Shown here: positions 40,739 through 48,139 of the stretch, piece after piece
How positions within the stretch are numbered: position 1 is the stretch's first letter
Layout: each line of letters starts with the position of its first letter
NCBI RefSeq assembly: GCF_052068095.1
Contig: NZ_JBQHDG010000002.1
Location: forward strand, 186,001 to 250,000
Direction of reading: 5' to 3'
Source: Phytohabitans sp052068095
GTDB taxonomy: Bacteria > Actinomycetota > Actinomycetes > Mycobacteriales > Micromonosporaceae
DNA length: 64,000 bases
Position numbers and translations under genes: made by a program
The notes under the pieces: generated by a model
What the model was told of the DNA's origin: nothing
Databases searched by the model: none
The model's input: only the letters and a program-made list of their open reading frames with translations

Positions 40739-42559
40739 CTAGACCACCGACCGCTGGGCCACGCCGCTTGGATCGGCCGGGTTTCGCCTGGTCAGGTACT
40801 GCGGGATGGGGGCCCGGTCCGAGCCCGTGTCGCGCACCTTGCCGTAGCGCAGCGGGCCCCACCCGCCCTGGCTCGGTCCGCGGGACAGGTCGGCGTTCAC
40901 GTCGTTCCAGCTGGTCGGCCCGACCGCGAGGTCGTAGTCGGCCGAGGCCTGGGGGACCTCGTTGTGGTGCAGCGTGACCGCGCCGTCGAGGTAGTAGTAC
41001 TCGACCAGCCACATCTGCTGCGCGCCCGGCGGCACCCGCGCGGGGTTGCGGTCGGGGTGGCCCATCCAGGTCGCGCCCGGGTACGGCCCCGGCATCCGGT
41101 CGTCGAGCCGCAGCCCGCCGCCGGAGCCGGCGTGGAAGAGCTTGCCGGACAGGCCGGTCCAGGTGGGCATCGCGATCTGGCCGCCGCAGTTGTAGTACGC
41201 CACGGACCAGCGCACCGCGAAGTAGCCCTCGCCCTCCAGCGTGACCCGGTGCCCGCGCTGCCGCAGGGCCACCTTGTCACTCCGGTCGAAGCGGTCGAAG
41301 GTGCCGCCCACCGGGGCCACCTTGCCACCCTCGGGGCGGCGCGGCAGCGGGCCGGGCGCGCGGTCGGCCGGCGGCGCCGGGTCGGGAGCGTCCACATTGC
41401 TCCCGTATCCGGGCTTGGGCGCGATCTTCGCCGGCACGGGCGCCCGCTCCTCGGCGACCTTCCCCCGCTCCCCCGGCTTCAGCTCCCACGGGCTCGGCGA
41501 CGGTGCCACCGCCGGGGCGGTCGCGGGCGGCGGCGCGGCCACCTCGTCCGGCGCGGAGGGTCCGTGCGGCACGATCAGGTACACGATGCCGACGGCCAGG
41601 ACCACCGCGCCGGCCAGCAGCCCGCCGCGGACGCCGGGGCGCGCGGAGATGGTCTCCCGGGCCTGGTCCAGCCAGCGCTCGAGGGCGCCGGGCGCGTCCG
41701 GGTCGGTGTGGGCCGAGACGTCCGCGGTGGCCTGGGTGACCACCACACCGTGCGGTCCGCCGAGCCGGGCCACGAGTTCCAGGGGTACCGGCAGCAGCGC
41801 CACACCGGCGAGCAGCCGCTCGGCCGGCACCTGGTCGGCCCAGTGGCGCCCGCACTCCGCGCAGCCCTTGGTGTGGCGGATCAGCCGTTTGCGCCACAGT
41901 GGACTGGGCTTGGCGTCCCAGCCTTCGAGCATGTCGATGAGCTCGGTGCAGTGGCGGTCGGACCACAGCGCCCGGACTACCGCGCGGGCGCCCTGGAGCT
42001 GGGTCTTCATCCGCTGCACCCGCACCGCCGCGTGCGGGCCGGTGAGGCCGAGCGCGGCGGCGAGCTGGTCGCGGGTCAGCTCGCCGGCGGCCTCCTGCCA
42101 CCACAGCGCGAGCAGCCGCCGGTCGCCCACGTCGAGCCACCGGGTGGCCTCGGCGACCTCCTTGCGCTGCCCGGTCAGCCCCAGCTCGGTGATCGTCGCG
42201 TCGACGAAGTCGGCGGCGGGGTCGGCGAGCTGGCCGGCCTCGTCCAGGTCGGTGCCGCGGGCGAGCATCTCCTTGCGCGCCCGCGCCCGGGCCCGTACCT
42301 GCTGCATCGCGATCGCGACGAGCCAGGCCCGGAAGCGGCTGCTGTCGCGCAGGCCCTTGAGCTTGCGGACGACGCGCAGCATGGTCTCCTGCACGACGTC
42401 GTCCACGTCGGCATGCCCGTCGAGCGCCCGGCCGACGATGTTGTACACCAACGGCAGATGCTCGGTGACGAGGTCGTCGAGCGACCTCTTGTCACCGTCG
42501 CGCGCCGCGGCGACCGTGGCGGTGTCGACCACCACCTCGAGCCGCGCGTGCCTCCCCAT
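40739..42559 (-). CDS. ECF sigma factor fused to zinc-finger and membrane-anchored extracytoplasmic domain
   Basis: A 606-aa protein. Sigma2 spans about 25-100 (DDVVQETMLRVVRKLKGL, FRAWLVAIAMQQVRARAR); sigma4 spans about 140-195 (DQLAAALGLTGPHAAVRVQRMK). An anti-sigma-like zinc motif HTKGCAEC (His229, Cys233, Cys236) follows, then one membrane helix (312-330), a Pro-rich stalk and an outside domain of about 200 residues (YFAVRWSVAYYNCGGQIAMPTWTGLSG). It resembles ECF groups that carry their own anti-sigma and sensor, so release would need proteolysis or conformational change. ATG 42559 has GAGGTGG upstream. No separate anti-sigma gene is adjacent. Confidence 0.85.
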   Translation of the reverse strand: MGRHARLEVVVDTATVAAARDGDKRSLDDLVTEHLPLVYNIVGRALDGHADVDDVVQETMLRVVRKLKGLRDSSRFRAWLVAIAMQQVRARARARKEMLARGTDLDEAGQLADPAADFVDATITELGLTGQRKEVAEATRWLDVGDRRLLALWWQEAAGELTRDQLAAALGLTGPHAAVRVQRMKTQLQGARAVVRALWSDRHCTELIDMLEGWDAKPSPLWRKRLIRHTKGCAECGRHWADQVPAERLLAGVALLPVPLELVARLGGPHGVVVTQATADVSAHTDPDAPGALERWLDQARETISARPGVRGGLLAGAVVLAVGIVYLIVPHGPSAPDEVAAPPPATAPAVAPSPSPWELKPGERGKVAEERAPVPAKIAPKPGYGSNVDAPDPAPPADRAPGPLPRRPEGGKVAPVGGTFDRFDRSDKVALRQRGHRVTLEGEGYFAVRWSVAYYNCGGQIAMPTWTGLSGKLFHAGSGGGLRLDDRMPGPYPGATWMGHPDRNPARVPPGAQQMWLVEYYYLDGAVTLHHNEVPQASADYDLAVGPTSWNDVNADLSRGPSQGGWGPLRYGKVRDTGSDRAPIPQYLTRRNPADPSGVAQRSVV

Positions 42560-42705
42560 GGACACCACCTCGCCGGATCGCGGCCGTCCCCGTCCCCACA
42601 CGGTGACCGTCGCCGTCCACAGGGCAAGCTAGTTTATTGGACGGCACCTGTCCATAATTATCCTGCAACTTGCGTCCCAACGGTCACAAGCGCACCAAAC
42701 GCCAC

Positions 42706-43356
42706 TCACTCCCGCGCGGCATGCCGTCCGACCCCTCCCAGCAGCACAGATAGGCGGTCTTCGACCTGGTGCGCGGTGCCCGAACCGGTCATGATCGCCG
42801 CCGGGCAGTCACCGGTGTCGACCAATAGTGTCGGAAAGGCGACCACGTTCAGGCGACGTACCCGGGCGAAGTCGGCCTCCGCGGCCCGCAGCGACCACGG
42901 GTGGTCGAAGCCGGCCACCACCGCGGCCGCGTCCAGCCCGTACTCCTGGGCGATCCGCCGGTGCGTCTCCGGCTCGGCGAGGCTGCGCCCGTCGACGAAG
43001 AACGCCTCCTGCATCGCCGCGGCCAGCTCCACCGCCCGCTCGGGCGCCGCCCGGCGCAGCGCCGCGAAGCCCCGCGCGGCCGCGGTGGAGTTCATCACGA
43101 ACGAACCGTCCGCGGTCAGCCGCTCGTACCCGTCGCCGAACCAGGCGCCGGTCAGCTCCGCGATCCGCCGGTTGGTGGCGCGCACGTCGCCCAGCTGGCG
43201 GATCGGCACCCGCGCCGACCCCACGTACAGCCCTCCGCAGAGGACCTCCACGCGGGTTTCGGGATGGGCGGCGGCGACGTCCACCATGGTCTGGGCGAAG
43301 CCGTACGACCACGCACAGTAGCCATCGAACACGTAGATGAGCCCACGCTCGTTCAT
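42706..43356 (-). CDS. DsbA-family thioredoxin-fold protein
   Basis: A 216-aa protein of the DsbA/FrnE/HCCA-isomerase-like fold: YVFDGYCAWSYGFAQTM at the position of the redox motif, RVPIRQLGDVRATNRRIAELTG, and the cis-Pro loop VVAFPTLLVDTGD. The active site reads CAWS instead of CxxC, so dithiol oxidoreductase activity is doubtful and a glutathione-transferase or isomerase-like role is possible. ATG 43356 starts the conserved fold. Divergent from the HtrA gene; not obviously in an operon. Confidence 0.82.
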   Translation of the reverse strand: MNERGLIYVFDGYCAWSYGFAQTMVDVAAAHPETRVEVLCGGLYVGSARVPIRQLGDVRATNRRIAELTGAWFGDGYERLTADGSFVMNSTAAARGFAALRRAAPERAVELAAAMQEAFFVDGRSLAEPETHRRIAQEYGLDAAAVVAGFDHPWSLRAAEADFARVRRLNVVAFPTLLVDTGDCPAAIMTGSGTAHQVEDRLSVLLGGVGRHAARE

Positions 43357-43483
43357 CGGTCCCCCAACGACCTTCAAACGCTGTGCCGGTGTACACGTAC
43401 CGCGGGGCAATACAGATGATCAGCGTCAGGAAAATTTCTCGTTTCCGTTCAGCCGCTCGCGCCCGCCGTCCGTATTTCCGGAC

Positions 43484-44461
43484 ATGACGGCGATGCTGGG
43501 CTACGACGACCCCCGCGGCGGCCCTTACTACCCGCCCGGCCCGGGGTCCTCGCCCGGCCCGGGATACGCGCCTGGCCCGGGATACTCGCCCGGCCCGGGA
43601 TACTCGCCCGGCCCGCACCAGGAGCCGTGGCCGGGGCCGCGCACGTACCCCCGGCACCGCGCCGACCTGCCACCGGGCACGGTCTGGGACGAGCCACCGC
43701 AGGAGCGGTCCCGCCGTCGCGGGCCGGGCCGGCTGCTGCTCGCCGGCCTGCTGATCGCCGCGTTCTCGGCCGCCTCGGGCGGAGCCGCCGGCTGGTACGC
43801 GTCCCTCTGGGCCAACGTCCAGCAGACGCCCCGCCTCACCGCCGACACCGCGGTGCCGGAGGTGCTGGTCGGCGCCGCCGAGGAGGCGCTGCCCGGCGTC
43901 GTGTCGATCGAGGTGGTGGGCGACGACGAGGCGTCGTCCGGCTCCGGTTTTGTCATCGACGACCAGGGCCACATCATGACCAACAACCACGTCGTGGAGT
44001 CCGGCGGCCGGATCACCGTGGTCGGGCAGGACGGCGAGGAGCACACGGCGCGGCTCGTCGGCCGGGTCGCCCGCACCGACATCGCGGTGCTGCGGGTCAC
44101 CGACGGCGCGGAAACGCTGCGCCCGCTGTCGCTGGGCCGCAGCACCGACCTCAAGGTGGGCGAGCCGGTGCTCGCGGTCGGTTCGCCGCTCGGCCTCTCC
44201 GGCAGCGTCACGGCCGGCATCGTGAGCGCGGTCGACCGCCAGGTGCGGATGGGTGACGCGGGGAGGCAGTCCGCGGTGCAGACCGACGCCTCCATCAACC
44301 CCGGTAACTCCGGCGGCCCGCTGGTCAACGCGAAGGGCCAGGTCGTCGGCGTGAACACCGCGATCGCCACCATCGACGGCAACGGCAACATCGGCATCGG
44401 CTTCGCGATCCCGATCGAGCGCGCCGCGCAAACGGCCCAAGAGATCATCGCAGCCGCCTAG
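43484..44461 (+). CDS. Membrane-anchored HtrA/DegP-type serine protease without PDZ domain
   Basis: A 325-aa protease. A cytoplasmic tail holds about 4.5 copies of the hexapeptide PGPGYS (43533-43618), one membrane helix follows (LLLAGLLIAAFSAASGGAAGW), then a trypsin-like domain with His (TNNHVV), Asp (RTDIAVL) and Ser (GNSGGPL). The protein stops after the protease domain (FAIPIERAAQTAQEIIAAA), with no PDZ module, which HtrA/PepD proteins normally have. The role is probably envelope protein quality control. ATG 43484 begins the conserved tail. The next gene starts 9 bases after its stop. Confidence 0.9.
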   Translation: MTAMLGYDDPRGGPYYPPGPGSSPGPGYAPGPGYSPGPGYSPGPHQEPWPGPRTYPRHRADLPPGTVWDEPPQERSRRRGPGRLLLAGLLIAAFSAASGGAAGWYASLWANVQQTPRLTADTAVPEVLVGAAEEALPGVVSIEVVGDDEASSGSGFVIDDQGHIMTNNHVVESGGRITVVGQDGEEHTARLVGRVARTDIAVLRVTDGAETLRPLSLGRSTDLKVGEPVLAVGSPLGLSGSVTAGIVSAVDRQVRMGDAGRQSAVQTDASINPGNSGGPLVNAKGQVVGVNTAIATIDGNGNIGIGFAIPIERAAQTAQEIIAAA

Positions 44462-44470
44462 ACTGCTCGG

Positions 44471-45070
44471 GTGGGAATCGTCTCGCCCGGCTTTCGCGGC
44501 CGGCCGCGTTCGTCCAGGCCCGAGCTGCCGCCCGGGCAGTACCTGACCGAAGACTTCCCGGTGCTCTCCGCCGGCCCCACGCCGCGCGTGCCGATGGACC
44601 GCTGGGAGTTCGTGATCACCACGGAGACGTCCCGCGAGCACCGCTGGACGTGGGCCGACCTGACGGCGCTGCCGAGCGATACGCCGACCGTCGACCTGCA
44701 CTGCGTGACGAAGTGGTCCAAGCTCGGCACCACCTGGCGCGGCGTCTCCCTCGACACCCTGATGTCCGATGTGGACAGCGCCGCCGACTACGCGTTCGTC
44801 CACTCGTACGGCGGCTACACCACCAACCTCCCCCTCGCCGACCTGCTCGACGGCCAGGCCTGGGTGGCGTACGAGTACGACGGCGAAGACCTCGCCCCCG
44901 AGCACGGCGGCCCCGCCCGGCTGCTCGTCCCGCACCTGTACCTGTGGAAGTCGGCGAAATGGGTGCGCGGCATCCAGCTGCGCTTCGACGACGAGCCGGG
45001 CTTCTGGGAGACGGCCGGCTACCACGACTACGGTGACCCGTGGCGCGAGCAGCGATACCAGGGCGACTGA
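44471..45070 (+). CDS. Sulfite-oxidase-family molybdopterin-dependent oxidoreductase
   Basis: A 199-aa single-domain molybdenum enzyme like MsrP/YedY but without a Tat signal, so cytoplasmic. Visible marks are PLPPGQYLTEDFPVLSAG-type N-terminus, the molybdenum-ligand cysteine in VDLHCVTKWSKLGTTWRGVSLDTL, GGYTTNLPLADLLDG, EHGGPARLLVPHLYLWKSAKWV and a C-terminal GFWETAGYH. The GTG lies 6 bases after TAGACT (44459-44464), so leaderless. It overlaps the flavin reductase by 31 bases, which probably supplies electrons. The substrate is unknown. Confidence 0.9.
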   Translation: MGIVSPGFRGRPRSSRPELPPGQYLTEDFPVLSAGPTPRVPMDRWEFVITTETSREHRWTWADLTALPSDTPTVDLHCVTKWSKLGTTWRGVSLDTLMSDVDSAADYAFVHSYGGYTTNLPLADLLDGQAWVAYEYDGEDLAPEHGGPARLLVPHLYLWKSAKWVRGIQLRFDDEPGFWETAGYHDYGDPWREQRYQGD

Positions 45071-45792
45071 CCTGGCGGGTCGGCAAGCTGGCGGAGGCCC
45101 GCGCCGAGACGCCGACCGCGCGCACGCTGGTGCTCGACGTGCCCGGCTGGCCCGGCCACCTCGCCGGCCAGCACGTCGACGTGCGCCTGACCGCCGACGA
45201 CGGATACAGCACCCAGCGCAGCTACTCGATCGCCGCGCCCGCCGACGGCGACCGGGTGGAGCTCACCATCCAGGCGGTGCCCGACGGTGAGGTCTCCCCG
45301 TACCTGACCGAGGTCTTCTCCCCCGGCGACCCGGTGGAGCTGCGCGGCCCGGTCGGCGGCTGGTTCGTGTGGCGCACCACCAGCATCGACCCGGTGCTGC
45401 TGGTCGGCGGCGGCTCCGGCATCGTGCCGCTGATGGCGATGATCCGGGCGCGCCGGGCGGCGGGCAGCCGCGTCCCGTTCCGCCTCATCTACTCGGTGCG
45501 CACCCCCGACGACGTCTACTACGGCGACGAGCTGCGCCGGCGCGCCCGCGACGACGCCGGCCTCGACGTGACGTTCGCCTACACCCGGGCGGTCCCCGAC
45601 GGCTGGCCGCACCCGCCGCGCCGGATCGGCGTCGCGGACGTCAACACCAACGGGTGGCCGGCCGCGCTCACGCCCGACTGCTACGTGTGCGGCCCGACCG
45701 GATTCGTCGAGACGGTCGCCGACATCCTCGTCGCGCTCGGCCACGACCCCCGCCGCGTGCGCACCGAGCGCTTCGGCCCGACTGGAGGATAA
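45040..45792 (+). CDS. Ferredoxin-NADP-reductase-like FAD/NAD(P)-binding oxidoreductase
   Basis: A 250-aa reductase: FAD motif RSYSIAAPADG, NAD motif LLVGGGSGIVPLMAMIRAR and C-terminal YVCGPTGFVETVADIL. No 2Fe-2S domain is attached. The start is placed at GTG 45040 inside the molybdenum enzyme gene because the conserved TWRVGKLAEAR begins shortly after. In this three-gene operon it is the likely electron donor to the molybdenum enzyme. Confidence 0.88.
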   Translation: MARAAIPGRLTWRVGKLAEARAETPTARTLVLDVPGWPGHLAGQHVDVRLTADDGYSTQRSYSIAAPADGDRVELTIQAVPDGEVSPYLTEVFSPGDPVELRGPVGGWFVWRTTSIDPVLLVGGGSGIVPLMAMIRARRAAGSRVPFRLIYSVRTPDDVYYGDELRRRARDDAGLDVTFAYTRAVPDGWPHPPRRIGVADVNTNGWPAALTPDCYVCGPTGFVETVADILVALGHDPRRVRTERFGPTGG

Positions 45793-45794
45793 AG

Positions 45795-46055
45795 ATGAGC
45801 GACCCCCACCTCGACGGCAACGCGCTCGCCGGCCCGCTGCGGGAGATCTTCGCCGTCGACGTCACCTCGGCGACGAGCCGCTGCGCCGCCTGCGGCCAGA
45901 CCGGCGCGGTCGCCAACCTGCACGTGTACCCCAACGCGCCCGGCCTCGTCGCCCGCTGCCCCGGCTGCGAGGAGGTCGTGCTGCGGATGGTCCGCACGCC
46001 CGACGCGGCCTGGCTCGACCTGCGCGGCGCGGTCTCGCTCCGCTTCCCGATGTGA
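45795..46055 (+). CDS. DUF6510 family zinc-ribbon-like protein
   Basis: An 86-aa protein with two CxxC pairs (CAACGQTG and CPGCEE) that look like a zinc ribbon, plus LDGNALAGPLREIFAVDVT and AWLDLRGAVSLRFPM. I recognise it as the DUF6510 pattern that accompanies the molybdenum oxidoreductase/flavin reductase pair in actinobacteria. GGAGG lies 7 bases upstream. It may be a small redox or assembly partner (inference). Confidence 0.82.
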   Translation: MSDPHLDGNALAGPLREIFAVDVTSATSRCAACGQTGAVANLHVYPNAPGLVARCPGCEEVVLRMVRTPDAAWLDLRGAVSLRFPM

Positions 46056-46056
46056 C

Positions 46057-46605
46057 GTGTTCGCGACCGACCTCGGCGGCGGGGCCGAGCTGCGCCCGCT
46101 GGAGCCGTGGCAGGCCGAGGAGTTCCTCGCCCACATCGACCGCGCGCGGGAGGCGGTCGACCCGTGGATCCCGTGGGCCAGCCGCAGCACCGACCTCGAC
46201 TCGGCCCGCGCCACCCTCCAGGGCTACGCCGACAAGCAGGCCGCCGACGCCGGCCGCCTCTACGGCATCTGGCTCGACGGCACGCTCGTGGGCGGCACGA
46301 TGTTCGTCCACTTCGACGCGGCGGCCGGCACCTGCGAGATCGGCTGCTGGCTGGAGCCGGCCGGGCAGGGCCAGGGCCTGATCACCCGCGCCGTGCGCCA
46401 CCTCGTCGACTGGGCCGTGCGGGTCCGCGGCATCCACCGGATCATCTGGCAGGCCCGCCCGGACAACACCGCCAGCCGAGCCGTCGCCCAGCGGCTGGGC
46501 ATGCGCCTCGACGGCGTGCTGCGCGGCGAGTACCTCTACAACGGCGTCCGCTACGACACCGAGGTCTGGTCACTGCTGGCCCCGGAGTGGCTCGGCGATT
46601 CCTGA
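46057..46605 (+). CDS. RimJ/RimL-type GNAT acetyltransferase
   Basis: A 182-aa acetyltransferase: AELRPLEPWQAEEFLAHIDRARE, GIWLDGTLVGGTMF, EIGCWLEPAGQGQGLITRAVRHLVDWAV (acetyl-CoA loop) and NTASRAVAQRLGMRLDGVLRGEYLYNG. This is the family of ribosomal-protein N-terminal acetyltransferases. GTG 46057 follows the DUF6510 stop directly, so it is the last gene of that operon; a metabolic link is not evident. Confidence 0.88.
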   Translation: MFATDLGGGAELRPLEPWQAEEFLAHIDRAREAVDPWIPWASRSTDLDSARATLQGYADKQAADAGRLYGIWLDGTLVGGTMFVHFDAAAGTCEIGCWLEPAGQGQGLITRAVRHLVDWAVRVRGIHRIIWQARPDNTASRAVAQRLGMRLDGVLRGEYLYNGVRYDTEVWSLLAPEWLGDS

Positions 46606-46622
46606 ACCCTATTTTTGCCCCC

Positions 46623-46648
46623 GTCCGCGTCACCTGCGGACCGTATGC
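46623..46648 (+). repeat. Family B hairpin copy
   Basis: GTCCGC-GTCACCT-GCGGAC followed by CGTATGC, identical in this part to the copy at 17309-17334 and, like it, preceded by a run reading TTT(C/T)TGCCCC shortly after a plus-strand stop codon. Confidence 0.8.
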
Positions 46649-46921
46649 TCCCGGCGGGCTCCAGGTCCGCGGGACAAGCCCGACCCCCAGGCGCCGCGAA
46701 GCGACGCCCCAACAGAGGCCGCGGTCCGGTCGCTGCCACTCACCCGGACATCCCGAGACGCACGGGGTGACAGGACCGGCAAAGATCCCCGGCACTACAT
46801 GGATTTCGCGCCCGCACAGGGTGGCCCGGCTCTCGCCGGCCACCGTCTGCGACGCCGCGTCAGCAGGCTCAGCCCCTCGACTTGCCGCTTGTCCCTTGCC
46901 CTGCGGTTTCGGCTTCGCTTG

Positions 46922-47010
46922 TGGTTGCGGTTAGTGCGCCTCCGGCGGGGCCTCGGGCTCCGGCCGGGCCGTCCCCGGCTTGCTCACCCTTCTTGGTGGG
47001 TGGTTGCGGT
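46922..47010 (+). repeat. Dispersed 90-base repeat, family E, copy 2
   Basis: Matches 25668-25757 in order and orientation: GGTTGCGGTTA, CGCCTCCGGCGGGGCCTCGG and GGTGGGTGGTTGCGGTG. Confidence 0.75.
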
Positions 47011-47017
47011 GTTCGCC

Positions 47018-47158
47018 GTGCCGTATGCCGTCGTCCAGGCTAAGCCGAGCAGACCAGCGCCGGGACCGCCAGCCTTTGTCTGATCCTCACCGTTCGCGGG
47101 TCGTGGCAGCCCCGGCGCTGGTCCGCTCCCCTGGCGGGTGGACGACGGCATACGGCAC
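47018..47158. repeat. Nested long inverted repeat (MITE-like or structured RNA)
   Basis: Outer arms GTGCCGTATGCCGTCGTCCA (47018-47037) and its exact complement (47139-47158), 20 of 20 bases. Inner arms GACCAGCGCCGGG (47052-47064) and CCCGGCGCTGGTC (47111-47123), 13 of 13. The two stems are coaxially ordered in a 141-base unit with a central 46-base loop. No transposase or coding potential. Confidence 0.85.
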
Positions 47159-47260
47159 GGCTCGGGCTTCGCACGCTGGCTGCGGCAAGAGGCGGGGCCG
47201 GCCGCAGCGGCGCGTCATGACCGTTTCAGCCGACTACTTGCAGGCAGATCCTTTCCCCGG

Positions 47261-47286
47261 GTCCGCGTCAGCGGTAGACCGTATGC
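47261..47286 (+). repeat. Family B copy, diverged
   Basis: GTCCGCGTCAGCGGTAGACCGTATGC, with one stem arm altered relative to 46623-46648. Confidence 0.65.
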
Positions 47287-47362
47287 TCCCCGCTCGCAAG
47301 GTCCGCTTCGGTCACCGGGCTATCAGTTACACGGCGTCACCGGCCGGGACCGAGAGCTTTTG

Positions 47363-47411
47363 AGATCTAGGACAGTTAGGGTTGATATGGCGCCCTAACT
47401 CTCCAAGATCT
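47363..47411. repeat. 49-base hairpin repeat, family D, copy 2
   Basis: AGATCTAGGACAGTTAGGG and CCCTAACTCTCCAAGATCT flank a TTGATATGGCG loop, the reverse complement of copy 1 at 17567-17615. 17 of 19 stem positions pair. Confidence 0.82.
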
Positions 47412-47564
47412 CGAATCGTGGCCCGCGCGCACGGCGGTGGCGGTTACTCAGGGCGACGACGCCCTGTTTGATCTCCCACCGCCTGTTCGGCAACAGGCAT
47501 TGTGGACAAACAACGCCGCACCGCGCGGCGTGGGCCGCGCATCCGCGGAGGCAACGGGGTGACC

Positions 47565-47604
47565 GCGACCAACAGCGGACGGGTGAGGCCGCGGGAGCAA
47601 CGGT
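47565..47604 (+). repeat. Dispersed 40-base segment, family C
   Basis: GCGACCAACAGCGGACGGGT then GAGGCCGCGGGAGCAACGGT; an inverted copy with two or three differences is at 31385-31424. Confidence 0.7.
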
Positions 47605-47631
47605 CCGGACCACGACGGGCGTCGCGGTAGC

Positions 47632-48105
47632 TCAAAATCTCGAACCCGGTCTTCTGGACGCGGGCCGGCACCAGTCGCTGATCTTGGGGCCGGCCAGGCC
47701 GAAGAGCAGGGCGCCGTAGACCGCGACCGACAGCCAGGCCTGGCCCGAGCCCACCCGGTCGGTCGCCGCGCCGACGACGACGAGCACGACGTTGGCGGCG
47801 CACACGAGCATCGCCAGCGTGCGCCCCCGTGCCCAGCCGACGAAGACGCCGACGCCGGCGACCACCTGCGCGCCCGCGAGCAGGATGGCGAAGATCGCCG
47901 CCGCGACGACCTCGTCCTCCTCGCCGTGGGAAACCGCGTCTTCCACCAGCAGGGCGGCGACCACCGCGCCCAGCGCCCCGAACAGCACGAGCAGGATCGA
48001 GACGATCCACACCGAGGCGGGCCGGCGGGCCGGCCGCTCCGGCTCGGGGCGCCGGTAGCGCGGGCGGAGCGGCGGCTCGCGCCCGGTGCCGTTGTCGTCA
48101 GGCAT
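47632..48105 (-). CDS. Four-helix membrane protein of unknown function
   Basis: A 157-aa protein with a basic, proline-rich cytoplasmic N-terminus (PRYRRPEPERPARRP) and four membrane segments (VWIVSILLVLFGALGAVVAALLV, VVAAAIFAILLAGAQVVAGVGVFVGW, TLAMLVCAANVVLVVVGAATD, WLSVAVYGALLFGL). I chose ATG 48105 because it lies 7 bases after TAGCAT; ATG 48114 overlaps that box. No named family recognised. Confidence 0.75.
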   Translation of the reverse strand: MPDDNGTGREPPLRPRYRRPEPERPARRPASVWIVSILLVLFGALGAVVAALLVEDAVSHGEEDEVVAAAIFAILLAGAQVVAGVGVFVGWARGRTLAMLVCAANVVLVVVGAATDRVGSGQAWLSVAVYGALLFGLAGPKISDWCRPASRRPGSRF

Positions 48106-48139
48106 CGGGCGCATGCTATCCCGGCCGCTCTACTGTGGA

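Larger units (their letters stand above)
46606..47631. other. 1-kb gene-free repeat island
   Basis: No ORF with good codon usage and a ribosome site is present. It contains, in order, family B hairpin (46623-46648), family E repeat (46922-47010), a nested long inverted repeat (47018-47158), a second family B hairpin (47261-47286), family D hairpin (47363-47411) and family C segment (47565-47604). It separates the GNAT gene (plus) from a membrane protein gene (minus). Confidence 0.75.

Noticed and set aside
46606..47631. A degraded insertion sequence
   Set aside because: The repeats and inverted arms are present but no transposase-like remnant could be seen in any frame.
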